Assembly (NCBI GenBank): GCA_035236585.1
Contig: CP141136.1
Coordinates: 50,919,136 to 50,983,135, forward strand
DNA from: Warburgia ugandensis
Taxonomy: Eukaryota > Streptophyta > Magnoliopsida > Canellales > Canellaceae
Direction: 5' to 3'
DNA: 64,000 nucleotides
A program made the translations under genes and the position numbers. Of this stretch, positions 13,169-26,339 are shown one piece after another (within the stretch, counting starts at the first letter, position 1; every line of letters starts with the position of its first letter). Under the pieces are notes generated by a model. It worked only from the letters and a program-made list of their open reading frames with translations. It was not told the origin of the DNA and searched no databases.

Positions 13169-14480
13169 TGTTTCCCATCCTCCCTCATTTGCTGATATTA
13201 AAAATTGTTTGGTAATAAGGAAGATTCCTGAACATTGGAACAAACAAGAAAAGCAAAATTATTTTTCAATGTTAAGCACTACTTCTTGGATGATCTAAAC
13301 CTATTTAAGTGCTGTCAAGATCAAATCATTAAGAGATGTGTGCTTGACTTAAAGCAAAATAGTGTCATCTCCTTTTGTCACTCATAAGCATGTGGTGGAC
13401 ATTTTTCTGCACAGAAAAAAGCTACAAAGATTTTATAATGTTGTTTCTACTAGCCTTCATTGCTTAAAGACATACATATGCTCTATAAATCATGTGAGTG
13501 ATGTCAAAATTTAGGATGAATAACCCATAGGAATATGAGGCCTCTCAACCCTATCCTTGTCATAGAAGTTTTTGATTGTTGGGGCATTGATTTCATGGGG
13601 CTGTTTGCACCTTCTTTTGGCTACATTTATATCTTTTTGGCCATTTACTATGTATCCAAATGAATTAAGGCTATTCCTTCTAGGTATAATGATCACAAAA
13701 TAGCTTTTAAATTCTTAAAATAAAATATTTTTTCTAGATTTGGGACCTCTTGAGCCATTATAAGTGATAGAGGTACACACTTTTGCAATAGAGCATTCAA
13801 AGCACTAATGAAAAATTATAACATTACCCATAAAGTTGCAACATCATATCACCCCAAAACAAGTGGGCAACTTGAAGTATCTAATCAGGCCATAAAACAA
13901 ATTCTTCAAAAACTGTTAATCCGAATCATAAAGATTGGTTCTCTTAGACTAAACCAATGTGCTATGGGCTTACAAGATTGCACATCGAACACCGATTGGT
14001 ATGTCTCCCTATTGTATTGCATATGGTAAGGCTTGCCATTTACTTGTGGAATTGGAACATAGAGCCTGCTCTGGGCAGTAAAGACCTTTAATTTCAATAT
14101 GGATAAAGCATGTTCACATAGAAAACTCCAACTTAATGAGTTGGAGAAGATCAGGCAAGAAGCATATGATAGTAATAGGATTTGTATGAAAAAGATGAAA
14201 TTTTTTCATGATAAAACATAATGAGAAAATCCTTTACTCCAAACCAGAAGGTTTTGCTTTACAATTCTACACTCCACCTATTTCTAGGTAAGCTTAGATC
14301 TTGATGGACTGCACCATATATAGTCAAAGAAGTTTTTCCATATGGGACTATAGAGATTGAGGATGCTAAGACTGACCATACTTTTAAATTGAATGGTCAA
14401 GGTTTAAAACCTTTCATAGAATATGACAATCCAGAAGTTGAGTCCACAACTATGGACGATCCTGTTTATCAGGATTGGGT
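13169..14480 (+). pseudogene. Ty3/gypsy integrase remnant (element A)
   Basis: Integrase inserts retrotransposon DNA into the genome. The sequence continues the pol frame after the solo LTR with VSHPPSFADIKNCLV and IPEHWNKQEK. An HHCC zinc-binding region follows; its second half reads C-E-stop-C-Q near 13492-13506. The catalytic core keeps WGIDFMG (first Asp, about 13582), IISDRGTHF (second Asp, about 13760) and SGQLEVSN (Glu, about 13870). The conserved YGKACHL and VELEHRA segment follows at about 14022-14075. The C-terminal end reads APYIVKEVFPYGTIEIEDA then GQGLKPF (14310-14410). Stops and frameshifts make it inactive. No chromodomain is seen, consistent with the Athila/Tat branch. Confidence 0.87.
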
Positions 14481-15352
14481 GGATCTGATCCCTCTATATT
14501 ATCTTTTGTATTTTCAAATTTGTTGTTTTTTGCATCAACCATATTCATTCTATTCCTATTTTTTTAAAACATTGGAGACAACATTTCTTTTAGGGTGGGG
14601 GTGTATAATTCTAGTAAATTCTAGTTTTTGTTAATTTTCTTAATAAATTTTAAAAATTTTAGGTCAATTCTTGCACTATGATGAGAATTGAGTTTTTTGA
14701 ACTATAGTCTAGCTAACTTTGGCTTATTAATGGAATTGCATATGAGTAATTCATTATTTTACTCATTTTCTAAAGTATTTCGTGAAAGCTAAGTCTTAGA
14801 TCACACACACATACACAGATATATATATATATGCAGTTGCATATGTAGAGTCTAAATTGATAAGCAGTTATAACTTAGAGGTCCTGAAGAAATCCAATAG
14901 AGACTTATAACCTAAGCAAGTTTAGAGCCATTCATTCTTTTTGAGAGATTATAACTATTCCAAATTTTTCTTCAGCACACTTAAACTAAAATTTGATCCC
15001 ATCAAATTTTAAATTTACCTAATTACTTGAATTATTATAATATTACATTTAAATTTCTAAATGTTCATTGAATTTAATAGATTATATGAAACCTAAAAAT
15101 GATTTAGGCTATCCTTGTCACTAACCTATAGATATAAATCCTACCCCAAAAGAGTATTTTTACCACTAGTTAGCAAATGTGAGCCTTTTATGTAAGCCTT
15201 TTCTTTTGATATCCATATTAATCTTTACCCATATTAACCCAATATAATATATCTGTTACCTATTTTCTTTGAAAAGTAAGTTAGAAATGAATGAAGAAAT
15301 ACTTTTTAGTTGTAATAAAAGTAGAAAAGTGAATATATAAAAAATGTTCTAC
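14481..15352 (+). other. 3' noncoding region of Athila-like element A, first part
   Basis: There is no credible gene. A G-rich tract, tagggtgggggtgt (14590-14604), lies just after pol and could be an internal polypurine tract. A short ca/ta microsatellite lies at 14804-14833. The rest is AT-rich. Its right end joins logically to 31250, because the LINE at 15369-31233 is inserted here. The equivalent interval of element B lies at 39378-41340. Confidence 0.6.
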
Positions 15353-15368
15353 AAAGAGATTCAGAAGT
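15353..15368. repeat. Candidate target-site duplication of the RTE LINE (left copy)
   Basis: The 16-mer aaagagattcagaagt recurs at 31234-31249 with one mismatch (aaagagattcaaaagt), directly after the LINE's terminal GAT array. Long TSDs of this size are expected for target-primed LINE insertion. It sets the LINE's 5' end at about 15369. Confidence 0.65.
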
Positions 15369-15722
15369 AACTCTGATAATGCCGGTCCCAAACCTAGATG
15401 AAAAAGGAGGAGGGTCTTGTGATAGGTGCCAATCGGCAAGGGAGAAGTTGAAGATGATTTTGTTATTTATTTCCTTCTTGCAAATGAATATGCATTTCCT
15501 TCTTGTAAGGAAGCAATGAAAATCATCTTCAGCTTTTAAAACTATGGCAACCCTAATATGACATGAATTGAAAATGGATATTCCCTCCAACGAGGGCGTT
15601 CCCCATAAGCGACAATCTGCATTGGATCCCGGGTGTTGTAAAAAATGGGCAAAGGTTGCTAAGGCGTTCCCCTAGAAGCAACGCATTACATCAGATCCCG
15701 AGTGTAGTAAAAAAATGGGCGA
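15369..15722 (+). other. 5' untranslated region of the RTE LINE
   Basis: It begins with text common to plant RTE elements (tgccggtcccaaacctag, then ggaggaggg, 15379-15415). It contains two imperfect tandem copies of a 68 bp unit, starting at 15595 and 15663; each has ggcgttcccc, an aagc(g/a)ac segment, and cccgggtgttgt or cccgagtgtagt before aaaaatgggc. The repeats end just before the endonuclease frame. A 5'-complete LINE is less common than a truncated one. Confidence 0.6.
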
Positions 15723-16500
15723 TTGAGAAGGGCACTAGTAAATTGGATACCTCTAGAGCATAAGATTCATATTGCCATATGGAATATAGGGACATTGACA
15801 GGTACGAGTTTGGAGTTAGTAGACATGATGAAACATAGGAGAGTCAACATCAATTGTATCCAAGAAACGAAGTGGAAAGGGGCTAAAGATAGAGAAATCA
15901 ATGGGTATATATTATGGTATGTAGGAAAGGATAATAGTAGAAATGGTGTAAGAATAATAGTGCATAAAGAATTAAAGGATAAAGTTGCGAACATTAAAAG
16001 AATTAGTGATAGAATTATAATAATACAACTTGTTCTAAGAGAGCTAATCATAAATGTTATAAGTGCATATGCACCACAAGTAGGGTTAGAAGATATAATC
16101 AAGAAATAGTTTTGGAAAGATATGGAGAGAGTTATGCAAGAAATTCCCAACACTGATGGGATATTTGTAGGAGCAAACTTAAATGGCCATGTAGGAAAAG
16201 AAAGGGAAGGATATGATAGAATACACAGAGGGTATGGTATAGGTAAATGAAATGAGATGGGGGAAACTATCCTCAATTTTGCTTTGTCATATAACCTACC
16301 CATACACTCTTTGAGAAGAGGGATGAACACTTAATAACCTTTAAAAGTGGACTTCATAAAAGCCCAATAGACTTCGTTCTATTTAGGAATATAGAACGAT
16401 CAATGTGTAAGGATTGTAAGGTGATACTCGATGAGAGTTTAACCTCACAACATAGGTTAATGGTTATCGATATCCATATCAAAAGATGGAGGAAAAGAAA
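15723..16500 (+). pseudogene. RTE LINE apurinic endonuclease domain (broken)
   Basis: The AP-like endonuclease nicks target DNA to start LINE insertion. Visible motifs, in order: IAIWNIGTLTG (15774 on), CIQETKWKG with the catalytic Glu (about 15856-15882), VISAYAPQVG (about 16056-16085), and GANLNGHVGK (about 16168-16197). In the last motif the expected Asp of G-D-L-N is Asn, through a GAC-to-AAC type change, so a catalytic residue is lost. A stop after residue 128 of the first open frame and later frameshifts disable it. It is followed by the RT domain in the same orientation, the normal RTE order. Confidence 0.85.
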
Positions 16501-18457
16501 TGAACTTAATAAAAACTAAGTGGTGGAATGTAAAAGGAGAGAAAATAACCTCATTCAAAAATAAGTTAATGGTAGAAGGAAACTGGAACTATGAAATAGA
16601 ATAAATACCATGTGGATTAATATTGCTAGGACCATTAAGAAAGTGGCAAAAGATGTCTTAAGAGTATTTAAAGGTAAAAGGCAATTAGTAAAGGAAACAT
16701 GGTGATGGAGTGAAACAGTGCAAAAAGTTATTAAAGAAAAATGGATGTGTTTTAAAGCATGGTAGAAGACTAAAAATAATGAAAACTATTAACAATATAA
16801 GAATGCTAAAAAGGGTTACTAAGAGAATAGTAAGTGAGGCTAAACTTAATGGATATGATGAGCTATATAACAGACTAGGAACAAGAGAAGGTGAGAAAGA
16901 TGTGTTTAAACTTGCAAAAGTAAGAGAATAGAAGCATAAGGACTTAGATCATGTTAGGTGCATTAGAAGTGATGATCAAAGGGTATTAGTCAAAGATAAT
17001 GAGATTAAACAAAGGTGAGAGTCGTACTTTCAAAAATGGTTAAATGATAATAGCTCTCAGAATATAGGGATTGAAAATACTATAAACCTAAATAATATTG
17101 GATGTTATAGATATGAATGTAGGATTAGAATACTTGAAGTGAAAGAGGACTTTAAAAAGATGAAATTCAGAAAGGCCATGGGGCTCGATGGCATACCAAT
17201 AGAGATTTGGAAGCATATGGGAGATATTGGGGTAGTTTGGTTGACCTTGGGGTAGTTTGGTTGACCAAGTTGTTTAACAAGATTATAAACTCAAAGAAAA
17301 TGTTTGATGAGTGGCAGAAAAGCTCTATTGTACCAATTTATAAGAATAAAGGAGACATACAAAGTTGCACTAATTATTGAGGAATCAAACTTATGAGCCA
17401 TGCTATGAAACTTTTTGAAAGAGTGATTGAGAAAAGGCTAAGGCATGAGACAAGTGTATCAGAGAATCAGTTTGGTTTCATGCCTGGGAGTTCTACAATG
17501 GAAGCTATCTTCTTACAAAGACAATTGTTAGAGAAAGGGGTTTCATGGGGGTATATAGACATAATTAAAGATATGTATGAGGGAGCGGTAACAAATGTTA
17601 AGACTGCTAGTGGCGAGACAGATGATTTTCCAGTCACTGTAGGATTGCTCTAAGGATCAGCATTAAGTCGATACATTTTCACATTGGTTATGGATGAGTT
17701 AACAAGACATTTGCACAAGGAGATTCCTTGGTGCATGCTATTTGTAGATGATATAGTTTTAATTGATGAGACAAGGGAGGGTGTAAATATAAAGCTAGAG
17801 TTATGGAGAGAAGCATTAGAATCTAAAGGGTTTAAAATCAGCAGAACTAATACAAATTATATGGAATGTAATTTTAGCAAGGAGAGTAGGAGTGGAACAC
17901 CAATTAAGATTGATAACCAAGAAGTCCCCATAAAAGACCACTTTAGGTACTTAGGATCAATGATTCATGAGAGTGGAGAGATTGAGAGGGAGGTTACCCA
18001 AAGAATCTAAGCAGGTTGGAACAAATGGAGATGTGCTTTTGGAGTTTTATGTGATTGGTGGGTGCTGCTCAAATTAAAAGGAAACTTTTATAGGCTGGCC
18101 ATAAGGATGGCCGTGCTCTATGGATCAGAGTGTTGGGTAGTTAAGGAACATCATGCTCATAAGATGAGCATCGCAAAAATGAGGATGTTGAGATGGATGA
18201 GTGGTAAGACAAGAAAGGATAGAATTAGTAATGAAAATATTAGATGAAATCTAGGGGTAACACCAATAGGTAACAAGATGAGGGAGACTAGACTTAGATG
18301 GTTTGGAATGTCCGAAGGAGATCGAAAAAGGGACCAGTTAGAAGGAGTGAGGCAATGCAAGTAGAAGGTTTTAAAAGGGCAAGGGGAAGGCCTAAAAGAA
18401 CATGGATGGAAGTAGCGAGGAAAGATATAAAAACTTTGGGACTAAATGAAGCCATGG
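16501..18457 (+). pseudogene. RTE LINE reverse transcriptase (broken, motif A deleted)
   Basis: Recognisable RT segments: KFRKAMGLDGIPIEIWK (17164 on), SIVPIYKNKGDIQSC (17327 on), GIKLMSHAMKLFERVIEKRL, NQFGFMPGSSTMEAIF (17466-17512), LFVDDIVLIDE with the catalytic DD (about 17737-17770), and the C-terminal YGSECWVVKEHHAHKMS and RMLRWMSGKTRKDR. Between QRQL and LEKGVSWGY (near 17525) roughly 35 residues are missing. They include motif A (usually FIDLEKAYD), which carries the third catalytic Asp. The Gln of motif B before GSALS is a stop at about 17651. A 20 bp tandem duplication, ttggggtagtttggttgacc, occurs at about 17227-17266. LARD-1 cuts the frame at 18457; the remainder is at 31125. Confidence 0.9.
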
Positions 18458-21400
18458 TGTGACGACCCGGGTTTTTGAAAACATGATTTGTAAAGTATTT
18501 TGAAAGGCAGGGCCCTTAAGAGTGTAAAAAATTTTCGCAAAACAAAACAGCGGAAATTCTTTTCTTTAGAACTTGTTTTGAAAACCCAAGTCACCACTTC
18601 ATACATAACATAAGTACAATTTGTGTACAAAATAAAATTCCATTGAAGGAATATACTTTTATTAAACTCCAGGATCCATCCAGTGGTTCACAAGATCAGA
18701 CCAAATCTAGTACAATACTTGTCCAAATTACATAATCCAAAACTCAAGCTCACCATACAATAAAACTCTCAACAAAGAAAAATACATGTCTTCAAGGGTA
18801 TACCTTGAAGATTATTCTCTTCAAGTCTTCTATAGTCTTCAGCTCCTAAGTCTCCTTCCCTGGGTCCGAGATATTGCAACAAGTACAATATCTCGCAAGC
18901 AATGCTTGGTAGGGGATTCAAGAAACATAATAATTGACAATGTAATTCCAATCCTTCATAATCTCATTATCCTCAAACATACTCTTTACTTTGTAAGTTA
19001 TGTATATCTATATACATACATACCCTTCATGGGTAAACCAATTAAATTTGTGAAAATAGTCAAATATCATTCCCAACTAAGTTGATCAATTCTCTTCATT
19101 TTGAGAATTTAGTATTACTGCTAATCTCATACTGGGAATTTCCCTTCTTGGGAAACATTGGTAATATACAATTACCTAGCATTTCATTATGCTATAACAT
19201 AAGGCATTTCACTATGCCTGTTCCCATATGCATCATAGTGCAAAATAATCGAAAGGTTGCTATGTCATAGCCTCGATCCGTACTAGCGCGCTCGGATAAC
19301 CGCCTGTTCACCACCGATACCACGGTGGAAAATATTATGTCACTGCCCGTATGGGGGGCAAGACTTTCACGGTGGTGGCCTTCCCATAATTGCCACCACC
19401 CGACTTTTAGCCTCTCATTGGGCAAGGTATCATCATATCATCAAATTTCAAGGAGCGGGTGGCCAAACCCTCATAACTCCTCTAGCAATAGCATCCCCTA
19501 GGCTCATGCCTATTAAAACAAACTCACAAGCCTCCAAGCTTGTATGTAAAATAGATTTCATATATATCAGACCATATGTCTGTTTACTTAGGGCTAAAAT
19601 ATTTTCTAGTTCCCTATTCACTTATAGTTTAGTCCTTAACCATCTTATAGGTGTTTGGTTGGATCATAAGGTTTTCAAGAGATTTACTACAAGTATTATC
19701 ATTACTCTTGTCAACATAAGATCATGAGTACAATCATGAATATCTCATGTAAATGCATTAATCAAATCCTCCTACCTTTAAGGATTGATCTCTTTTCCCC
19801 AATCTTCCATGATCTTGACCGATGTATGTAATCTGTACATCTATACATATTGTCAATATATAAATTATGAACAATCCTATTGATCACTAGATCTGATGTT
19901 TAGAATGATCTTTAGATCATTCATATCTAAGTATTTTTCTATCTCTAAGTCTTTGTATGTTCATCTCCTTGATCTTGATCTTTCATAGATCCTTTGATTG
20001 ACAATCTACTCATGTTGATAAAGATCAAGGTCCGAGATCTTCTATCATCTAGTTCTTCTTTGATCTAAGTTCAGTTCTTGGATCATCCCTATGGAGGATG
20101 ATCTTAGTTTTCTTCCTTGAATCACCTTTGATCAAGGGTTTGGATTATCTAATCTAATGAACTATAACAAGTATACTACTAAACATACATACTAAGTACA
20201 ATATAGTGTTCTTATTCTTATTGTTCTTGATTATCCAAGATCTAATGGATCTTGTTTGATCATCCTTATCTTACTTACTGTTTTTATTAGGGTTAGGTAA
20301 TTTACTAACCTTTTATGCTCTTATGATTATTATTCAACCAGTCAATGTGCATGGTTGAAGGTAGCTTATTCAAGCCTAAATCTAGATTGCTCCTCTTATT
20401 TCCAATTAGCTAAGGCTTACTAGTTGAATAGGTGAACACAAAGTGATTACTTCAATCCTCATGTAAGGAGGTGTTTAGACCTCACAAACGTCAACAGAAG
20501 GTAGGGGAAGAGCGAGGCTCTATTAGATAACCCCCTTAACCACTATGTTCATCATTCACTAGAATGACCATAGCTCAACCTTTCATAAGGTTCCTATAAG
20601 CATGTTTACCCTAAGTACTCTTTCTAATGGATTTTAATTAAGTCCATGAATATGTATAATGTCATTCATGGGGTTTATTATTCTTTTCCTAATTTGGGCC
20701 AAGGATTTGATAATCCTTATATTGTCCTACTAACTATAGCCCTTACTAATTAAGTCCAAAGTACTCCATTCTTATTTGTGTCATGAAACTCTACTTTCTC
20801 ATTAGAATACATTTTTGATGTTTTATGCTCTTTATCTCATAACAAGTAAATCTACTACTAACATTCAACTATAAATGAATTATAAATTTAAAACATAAAA
20901 CTACCTAATTTAACATTCAATGAAAATGAGGCAAGGTACTTAAATTAACTCTAGCACCTTATGATAAGAATGAACACATATCATACTAAACTCTAAATGT
21001 TATACTAGCATGCTTTATAACATAATAATATAAAATGAAACTAATTATATTTACATTTTTAGAAACCTTTACTTATGATCCAACCATTTGATCTTAGATC
21101 TTTTCCTTTGATTAAGGACTTTAGTTATATTTAGAGAATTTTCTCTATTAAGGTCAAAAGATCACATTGATCTATTTTTATCATAATCCATCCATGATTT
21201 CCTTGGATTTCATCATATAAACATTTATTCTTTCCATCCCAAGGATCTGATCACACTTGATCTCATTGATCAAGTGGGTCCCTTTGTATTTTTTTTTGGG
21301 TTTTTCTACCATAAAGGGTAGATCCCTTATTTTATCCAAGATCTGTCCAAATTAACCATAGATATTACTTTATTACATTATTATATCATCGCTAAAATAA

Positions 21401-22876
21401 ATTTCCAAGATCTGATCACCTCAGATCTTGAAGATCTTAGAAATTGGACGCTTATTTCCAAAATACAGAAAAATACAGAAATAAATTTTAGAAATATTAT
21501 GACTTCATTAGAAACTAGACATTACAAGCTTTCCATAGCTTCTTTCTGATCTCAATTTGGAGTTCATATGACTCCACAATCTTAAATTGAAGTTTTCGGC
21601 CGTTCCTAGGGTCCAGATTTGATCTAGGCCCACCAGAATTAATCTGTCTCAATTGAGGGTCCAAAACTACTCAGATCTTTCTGAAACTTCTACCCTAGGG
21701 GTTTTGGACTATTCTAGATTGATTGGTGGAGTCAGATTTTTCATCTGAGCACTCCATCATCATGAATTAAGGGTTCTGTTGTTTACTTTATTTTTACCTT
21801 TTTATTACCAAAATTAATTACAGTAAAATAAAAATTACACAAAAAAATACTAAAAATATATGAAAAGGATTTCCACTTACTTGATTGGAGAGAAAACCTC
21901 ATTTATATGCCCAATTTAAAAAAATACCTTGTTGATGAAGATATAGCCTAAAATCCACCTTTCTTGCAAATACCGTTGTTTGAACCGTTGGATCTTGAAA
22001 TTTCTTTGGAGGTTTTGTAGAATAGATGTGTTGGGATGTTTTGGACGGTGAAATTGATCAAATTAGATCTAGAACAGAGTGCCTAATTGAATTTAGGTCT
22101 CTTGTTCTAATCTAAAAAGAAAAACAAGTTGGAAAGAGATCTAACTCTTGGAAATTTTGGGGTTTTGGAGAGGGATTCTAGATCTAATTTTTCAAGGAGA
22201 TTGAAGATAATTTCGTGGGGATTTTATGAGGATTTTTGGAAGATTTTTGGGGTTGTATTTATAGGCATTTTGGGTCTTTTTCCATGATTATAATATGTTA
22301 TTTTTTTAATATAAAATGACATGAAAGTCTTCAATGCTCCCATGCCTAACTTTTCTTCCCCATGACTAGCTGATCTTTGTTGACCCATGTTTCACATGGG
22401 CTGCTGATCAAATTGGTTGTTGGGGACGTGGTGGTCCCCATGTGGGTCCCATGTGGGCCCCAATGGTGTAAAAAGTCCGTTTTGCCCTTTATGCATAAAA
22501 CTTTGGGTTTTATTCCCATGATCTCGGATTTGAGTATACTTAGTGGCGTTGGATTCGTATTTCTCAGTACATTCTAAATTTTGATGTTTCATATTTTGAT
22601 TTTTGGAATATTTTGATTTTTGGGTAAAATTACTATTTTACCCCTTTTGTCCAAAAATTGAAAAACTTAAGGATTTCTCATCCGAATTCGAAATTGGTGC
22701 TTACAGTCATTTTGAAGGGTTTGCTAATTTTAATTTCAATTTTAAATGTCTTATGATTTGATTATACTTTTATAAAAAGTATATTTTAAATAACCCTAAT
22801 ATTTCAGCCCGAAATATCTAAAACTCAAACTTTATTGATTTTTCTCAATCAATTTACAAAAATTGGGGTTATTACA
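18458..22876 (-). repeat. LARD-1 left LTR (3' LTR in element orientation)
   Basis: On the plus strand it starts TGTGACGACCCGGG and ends GGGGTTATTACA. On the element strand this is TGTAATAACCCC...CGTCACA. The TATA box at 22255-22264 leaves about 610 bp of U3 upstream, so roughly 3.8 kb is R plus U5, which is unusually long. It lacks the CpG block of LARD-2: the region around 21620-21660 reads straight through. Short ORFs inside carry no recognisable domain. Confidence 0.93.
22255..22264 (-). promoter_or_regulatory. TATA box of LARD-1 left LTR
   Basis: The minus strand reads CTATAAATAC, a strong plant TATA box. The same motif is at the same LTR position at 30495-30504, 49201-49210 and 57739-57748, and as gtatttatag in the old copy near 7490. 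Conservation across copies supports its use as the element promoter. Confidence 0.75.
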
Positions 22877-22890
22877 ATCTTCCCCCCTTA
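22877..22890 (-). other. Polypurine tract of LARD-1
   Basis: The minus strand reads TAAGGGGGGAAGAT directly before the LTR start TGTAATAACC. It is preceded by aatttcgaggacgaaatt, the typical text before the polypurine tract in Tekay-type plant chromoviruses. It primes plus-strand DNA synthesis. LARD-2 has the same tract at 49825-49838. Confidence 0.88.
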
Positions 22891-24960
22891 CAATAATTTC
22901 GTCCTCGAAATTTGTAATACAACTCACTTAGGAGTTTTCACAATTCTTTCATATCCTTACACATGTGGCCTTGCCACTTATGGAAATTCTATTTCCTTTC
23001 GTCCCTTTTCTATACTACCTTTTTCTCAAAGGTTAAAATGCTCATCCATGACTAACCTTAATAATGCTCTATATAATAAAGCTGGTTATTGCTAGAATTT
23101 CCCAAAAAGATGATTAATAACTCTTATTGAGTTATCCCTTTTTGTTTCAAAACCTTCCATTTCACTTGATTGGTAATTTTCACCAATCTTTCCATACTTC
23201 ACAATTTTTCCATTATACCTTCTATTGCTCATCCTCATTCTTTTTCAACTTATAAAGTTTTGACATAGCTTTCCTACTATGCATTAACATATAAAGTTTG
23301 GACATAGCTTTCCTACTATGTATAGTCCTTAGACTTCCTATAATACATATTGATAAGATTCTATAACTTCAACTATTGTTCTTTGTAACAACCTTCCAAT
23401 CTTTGGAAGTAATTTTCTCTTTTCTTATTCTTCCATTATTTGGAAGGGTATACTTTATTTCTTCTTTACAGTTCATACTTCTTTATTATTTCCTTCTATT
23501 GACAACTTCTTGTCAAATTAAATCCTTCAATAATAGTTTCCTTGTAATGAATCTTTCCTCATTTCCATCCATTATTTTTGTAACACCCTTTGAGTGCCAT
23601 TTTATTCATAATACTTGACTTTTTACATTTTTCCATCCAAGATAGTGTCATTTAACTCTGCATATATATTCTTGATCCTCTTTTGTTATTTCTTTCTCAT
23701 AATTAGAACAATATTCAGAACATTCTCACAATCTATGATAATATTTATCTCTTTTCCTCTCATATATATATATATATTTGTATGTCATAGGCTTCAAAAT
23801 TTCTAGATTTTGCATTTCCTTATGCTTCTTTCAAGTGTACCTCATAGCCTTTATCATATCATACTAACTCTTTATTTGCGATATTCTTGATAATTTCAAT
23901 TAAAAGAGTCCATATTGACTTTGTAATCATCCCTTCTTATGTCTTTACAAACACCATAATTTATCAACTAGTCTTTAATTCTCAACAATCTATTATCAAC
24001 TCATTTAGGATTTATGTACCCGATGGCAAAACTTCACTAAAAGAATGTCCTTATGTTATAAAATCAATAAGAGATATATTTCTCTAATTGTCATTGTCAT
24101 TTAATATTTCGATCTCATATTCCACCTTTGTTGGGTCAAATTCCATGCTTTCCTTAAAATTTATATAACCTAAACTTTGCTTTCTTTAATCACATGTACA
24201 CTTATAAGACAAGTTTTGTAAGTGTCTAACATATATGCCCTGAATGCTCTTGATTTCTTGAAATCTCTTTCCATATATCATTACCACTTCATTCAATATA
24301 TTTCATTCTCCTCAAATTCATGAACATCTGTTATCTAACTCATAGAACTTTTAATTATTATTTTTTTTTTATTTTATACTTTGATGTTGCATTTCCAATT
24401 CCCAATTAATAATAAATTTGAAAATGATCATCCTTATAGAGAAAAAGGATACTTAATTTCCTCAACATCATTTATGCATCCTTATATTGATTCCTCCTTT
24501 TTCTTTTCCTAAAAGAAATTTGTTACTCTCATAATGTAAATTGCTATAATCACTCCATATCCTTAAAAAGTTGTTCTTTCAACTCATTCATATAATTTGA
24601 TGTTCTTTTCCCCAACTATTATAGATATTTTCTCATTCAATCTCATGTAAGATTGAAAATCTTCAAACTATCTTAAAATTTCTAACCACTTATTTCTCCA
24701 ACAATTTGGATTTATATCTCATTCACAATCATCTTTAAACTTAAATTTAACAACCAATATTTGTTTTCATTTCTCATGTTTTATTTCACCTTTCCTTCAA
24801 AAAATATATTTCCCCTTACTATATTTCTTAAATCTTTCAATATCACCAACTCCATCATGTAATTGGAAGTAGTATCTTTATTCATAGTTAGCTCTTCATT
24901 TGCCTTGATCAATAAGATGTACTCCTATTCATGATATTCAATGACTATATTTTTCTAATA

Positions 24961-25086
24961 AATATTTCTGTTTGTTTTCATGTTCCATGACCATGATAAT
25001 CAATGACTTCATCAATGCTAATCAATATTTCTCTTTGTTTTCATGTTCCATGACCATGATAATCAATGACTTAATCAATGCTAATC
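24961..25086. repeat. 63 bp tandem duplication in LARD-1 internal domain
   Basis: Two copies of a unit starting tttgttttcatgttccatga and ending ctaatcaatatttctc, offset by 63 bp. The same duplication is present in LARD-2 at about 51900-52024, so it predates the separation of the two copies. Confidence 0.85.
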
Positions 25087-26069
25087 AATGATAGTCCCAA
25101 AATTATTTTCAATAGCACCAAAGTTATTATATCAATAATTCTTTAATCCTTGAAAATCCTCTAGTGCTAATTTCCACAATGATTTGTCATACCTTTATAA
25201 TTTCTAACTCGGTGATTTCATAATTGTTGTACCATATATAGAGCTATAAATTTTTTGTTAACCATATATTCTCATGGTTTAATTGTCTTTCTTAATACTT
25301 ATTTTTGTCCCTTTAACATATCTAACTCTCTTTTTCCTTTTCATTTTATTCTAATATCAAAGATCATCTCTTCATGTTCTAAAATTTTATCATTTCTCCA
25401 CTAATTCCTTTGCCTCACTAATTTTGGAGAAAAATACTTGCTTAACTCCTTACTCATATTTATTTCAAACTATTCTCATTTACAAATTTTGCACTTTCTT
25501 ACCTATCTCCTTAAATTTCTTTCAAGCCATATCCTCTCTATTTTGATGATTAATTTCATTTAACTAATTTTCATAATACTATGCATGTAGCAATTCTAAT
25601 TCCTACATTTATATTTCTTTATATATGTAATGTTAACTTTGAATTTTACAATACTTCTAATGTTTTCATCTTTAACACCTATTTCTCATAAATCTCCATT
25701 TCATCTTTTCTATAAGGTTAAAAAAAAAATTATTTTTTTTTATTTTTTTTTCATCCTCTTTTCCAATTTATCACTTTTTTCTCTTTATCTCCATTTCTTC
25801 ACTTAGTAATGGTTATATACATACTTTACTTAATAATGATTATATACATACTTGTATTAACGTACTTTGTATGTTTACTTAGGACTTTAGGTTAGACCTG
25901 AACATCATACCTTACATCTATTGCAATGTTTTTCCTATGGATTTCTATATCTTATTATTCCCTCTATTGGAATTCTTATTTGCTAAGTAGTATTTCTAGT
26001 CCTTTCACTAAGTAATATCGACTTTCCTTTCACTAAGTAATATCGACTTATACTATACTATTCCTTCAT

Positions 26070-26330
26070 TACACTAACTCTTTCTATATTTATTCTTAAT
26101 TAGTGAGTTTAACTCTTTCTATACTCATCCTTTACTAATGAGTTACTCTTTCTTCACAAATGAGTCTACTCTTTCCATATTCCTCAAATAATGAGTTTAA
26201 CTCTTTCCTCACTAATGAGTCAACTCTTTACATCCTCTTCAACAAATGAGGCTACTCTTTCAAGACTTATCCTTCACTAATGAGTTAACTCTTTTTATAC
26301 TTATCTCTTAACTAATGAGTTTATCACATA
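26070..26330. repeat. Minisatellite in LARD-1 internal domain
   Basis: About eight degenerate copies of a unit built on actaatgag and ttaactctttc, spaced about 25-40 bp. It lies about 250-500 bp downstream of the gag-start remnant in transcription order. The same array occupies about 53010-53280 in LARD-2 with only a few changes. Confidence 0.8.
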
Positions 26331-26339
26331 ACTCCTCAT

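Noticed and set aside
22377..22592. 66-codon ORFs on both strands recurring at 30617-30832, 49343-49528 and 57881-58066
   Set aside because: They recur only because the LTR recurs. They lie in U3 upstream of the TATA box and have no domain.
22835..24087. Plus-strand ORFs repeated in LARD-2 at 49810-51032
   Set aside because: The primer site and polypurine tract show the element is transcribed from the minus strand; the peptides are AT-driven and have no known match.
26070..26330. Possible CRISPR-like array of short repeats
   Set aside because: Units are degenerate, spacers are not unique sequences of constant length, and the context is a plant retrotransposon.
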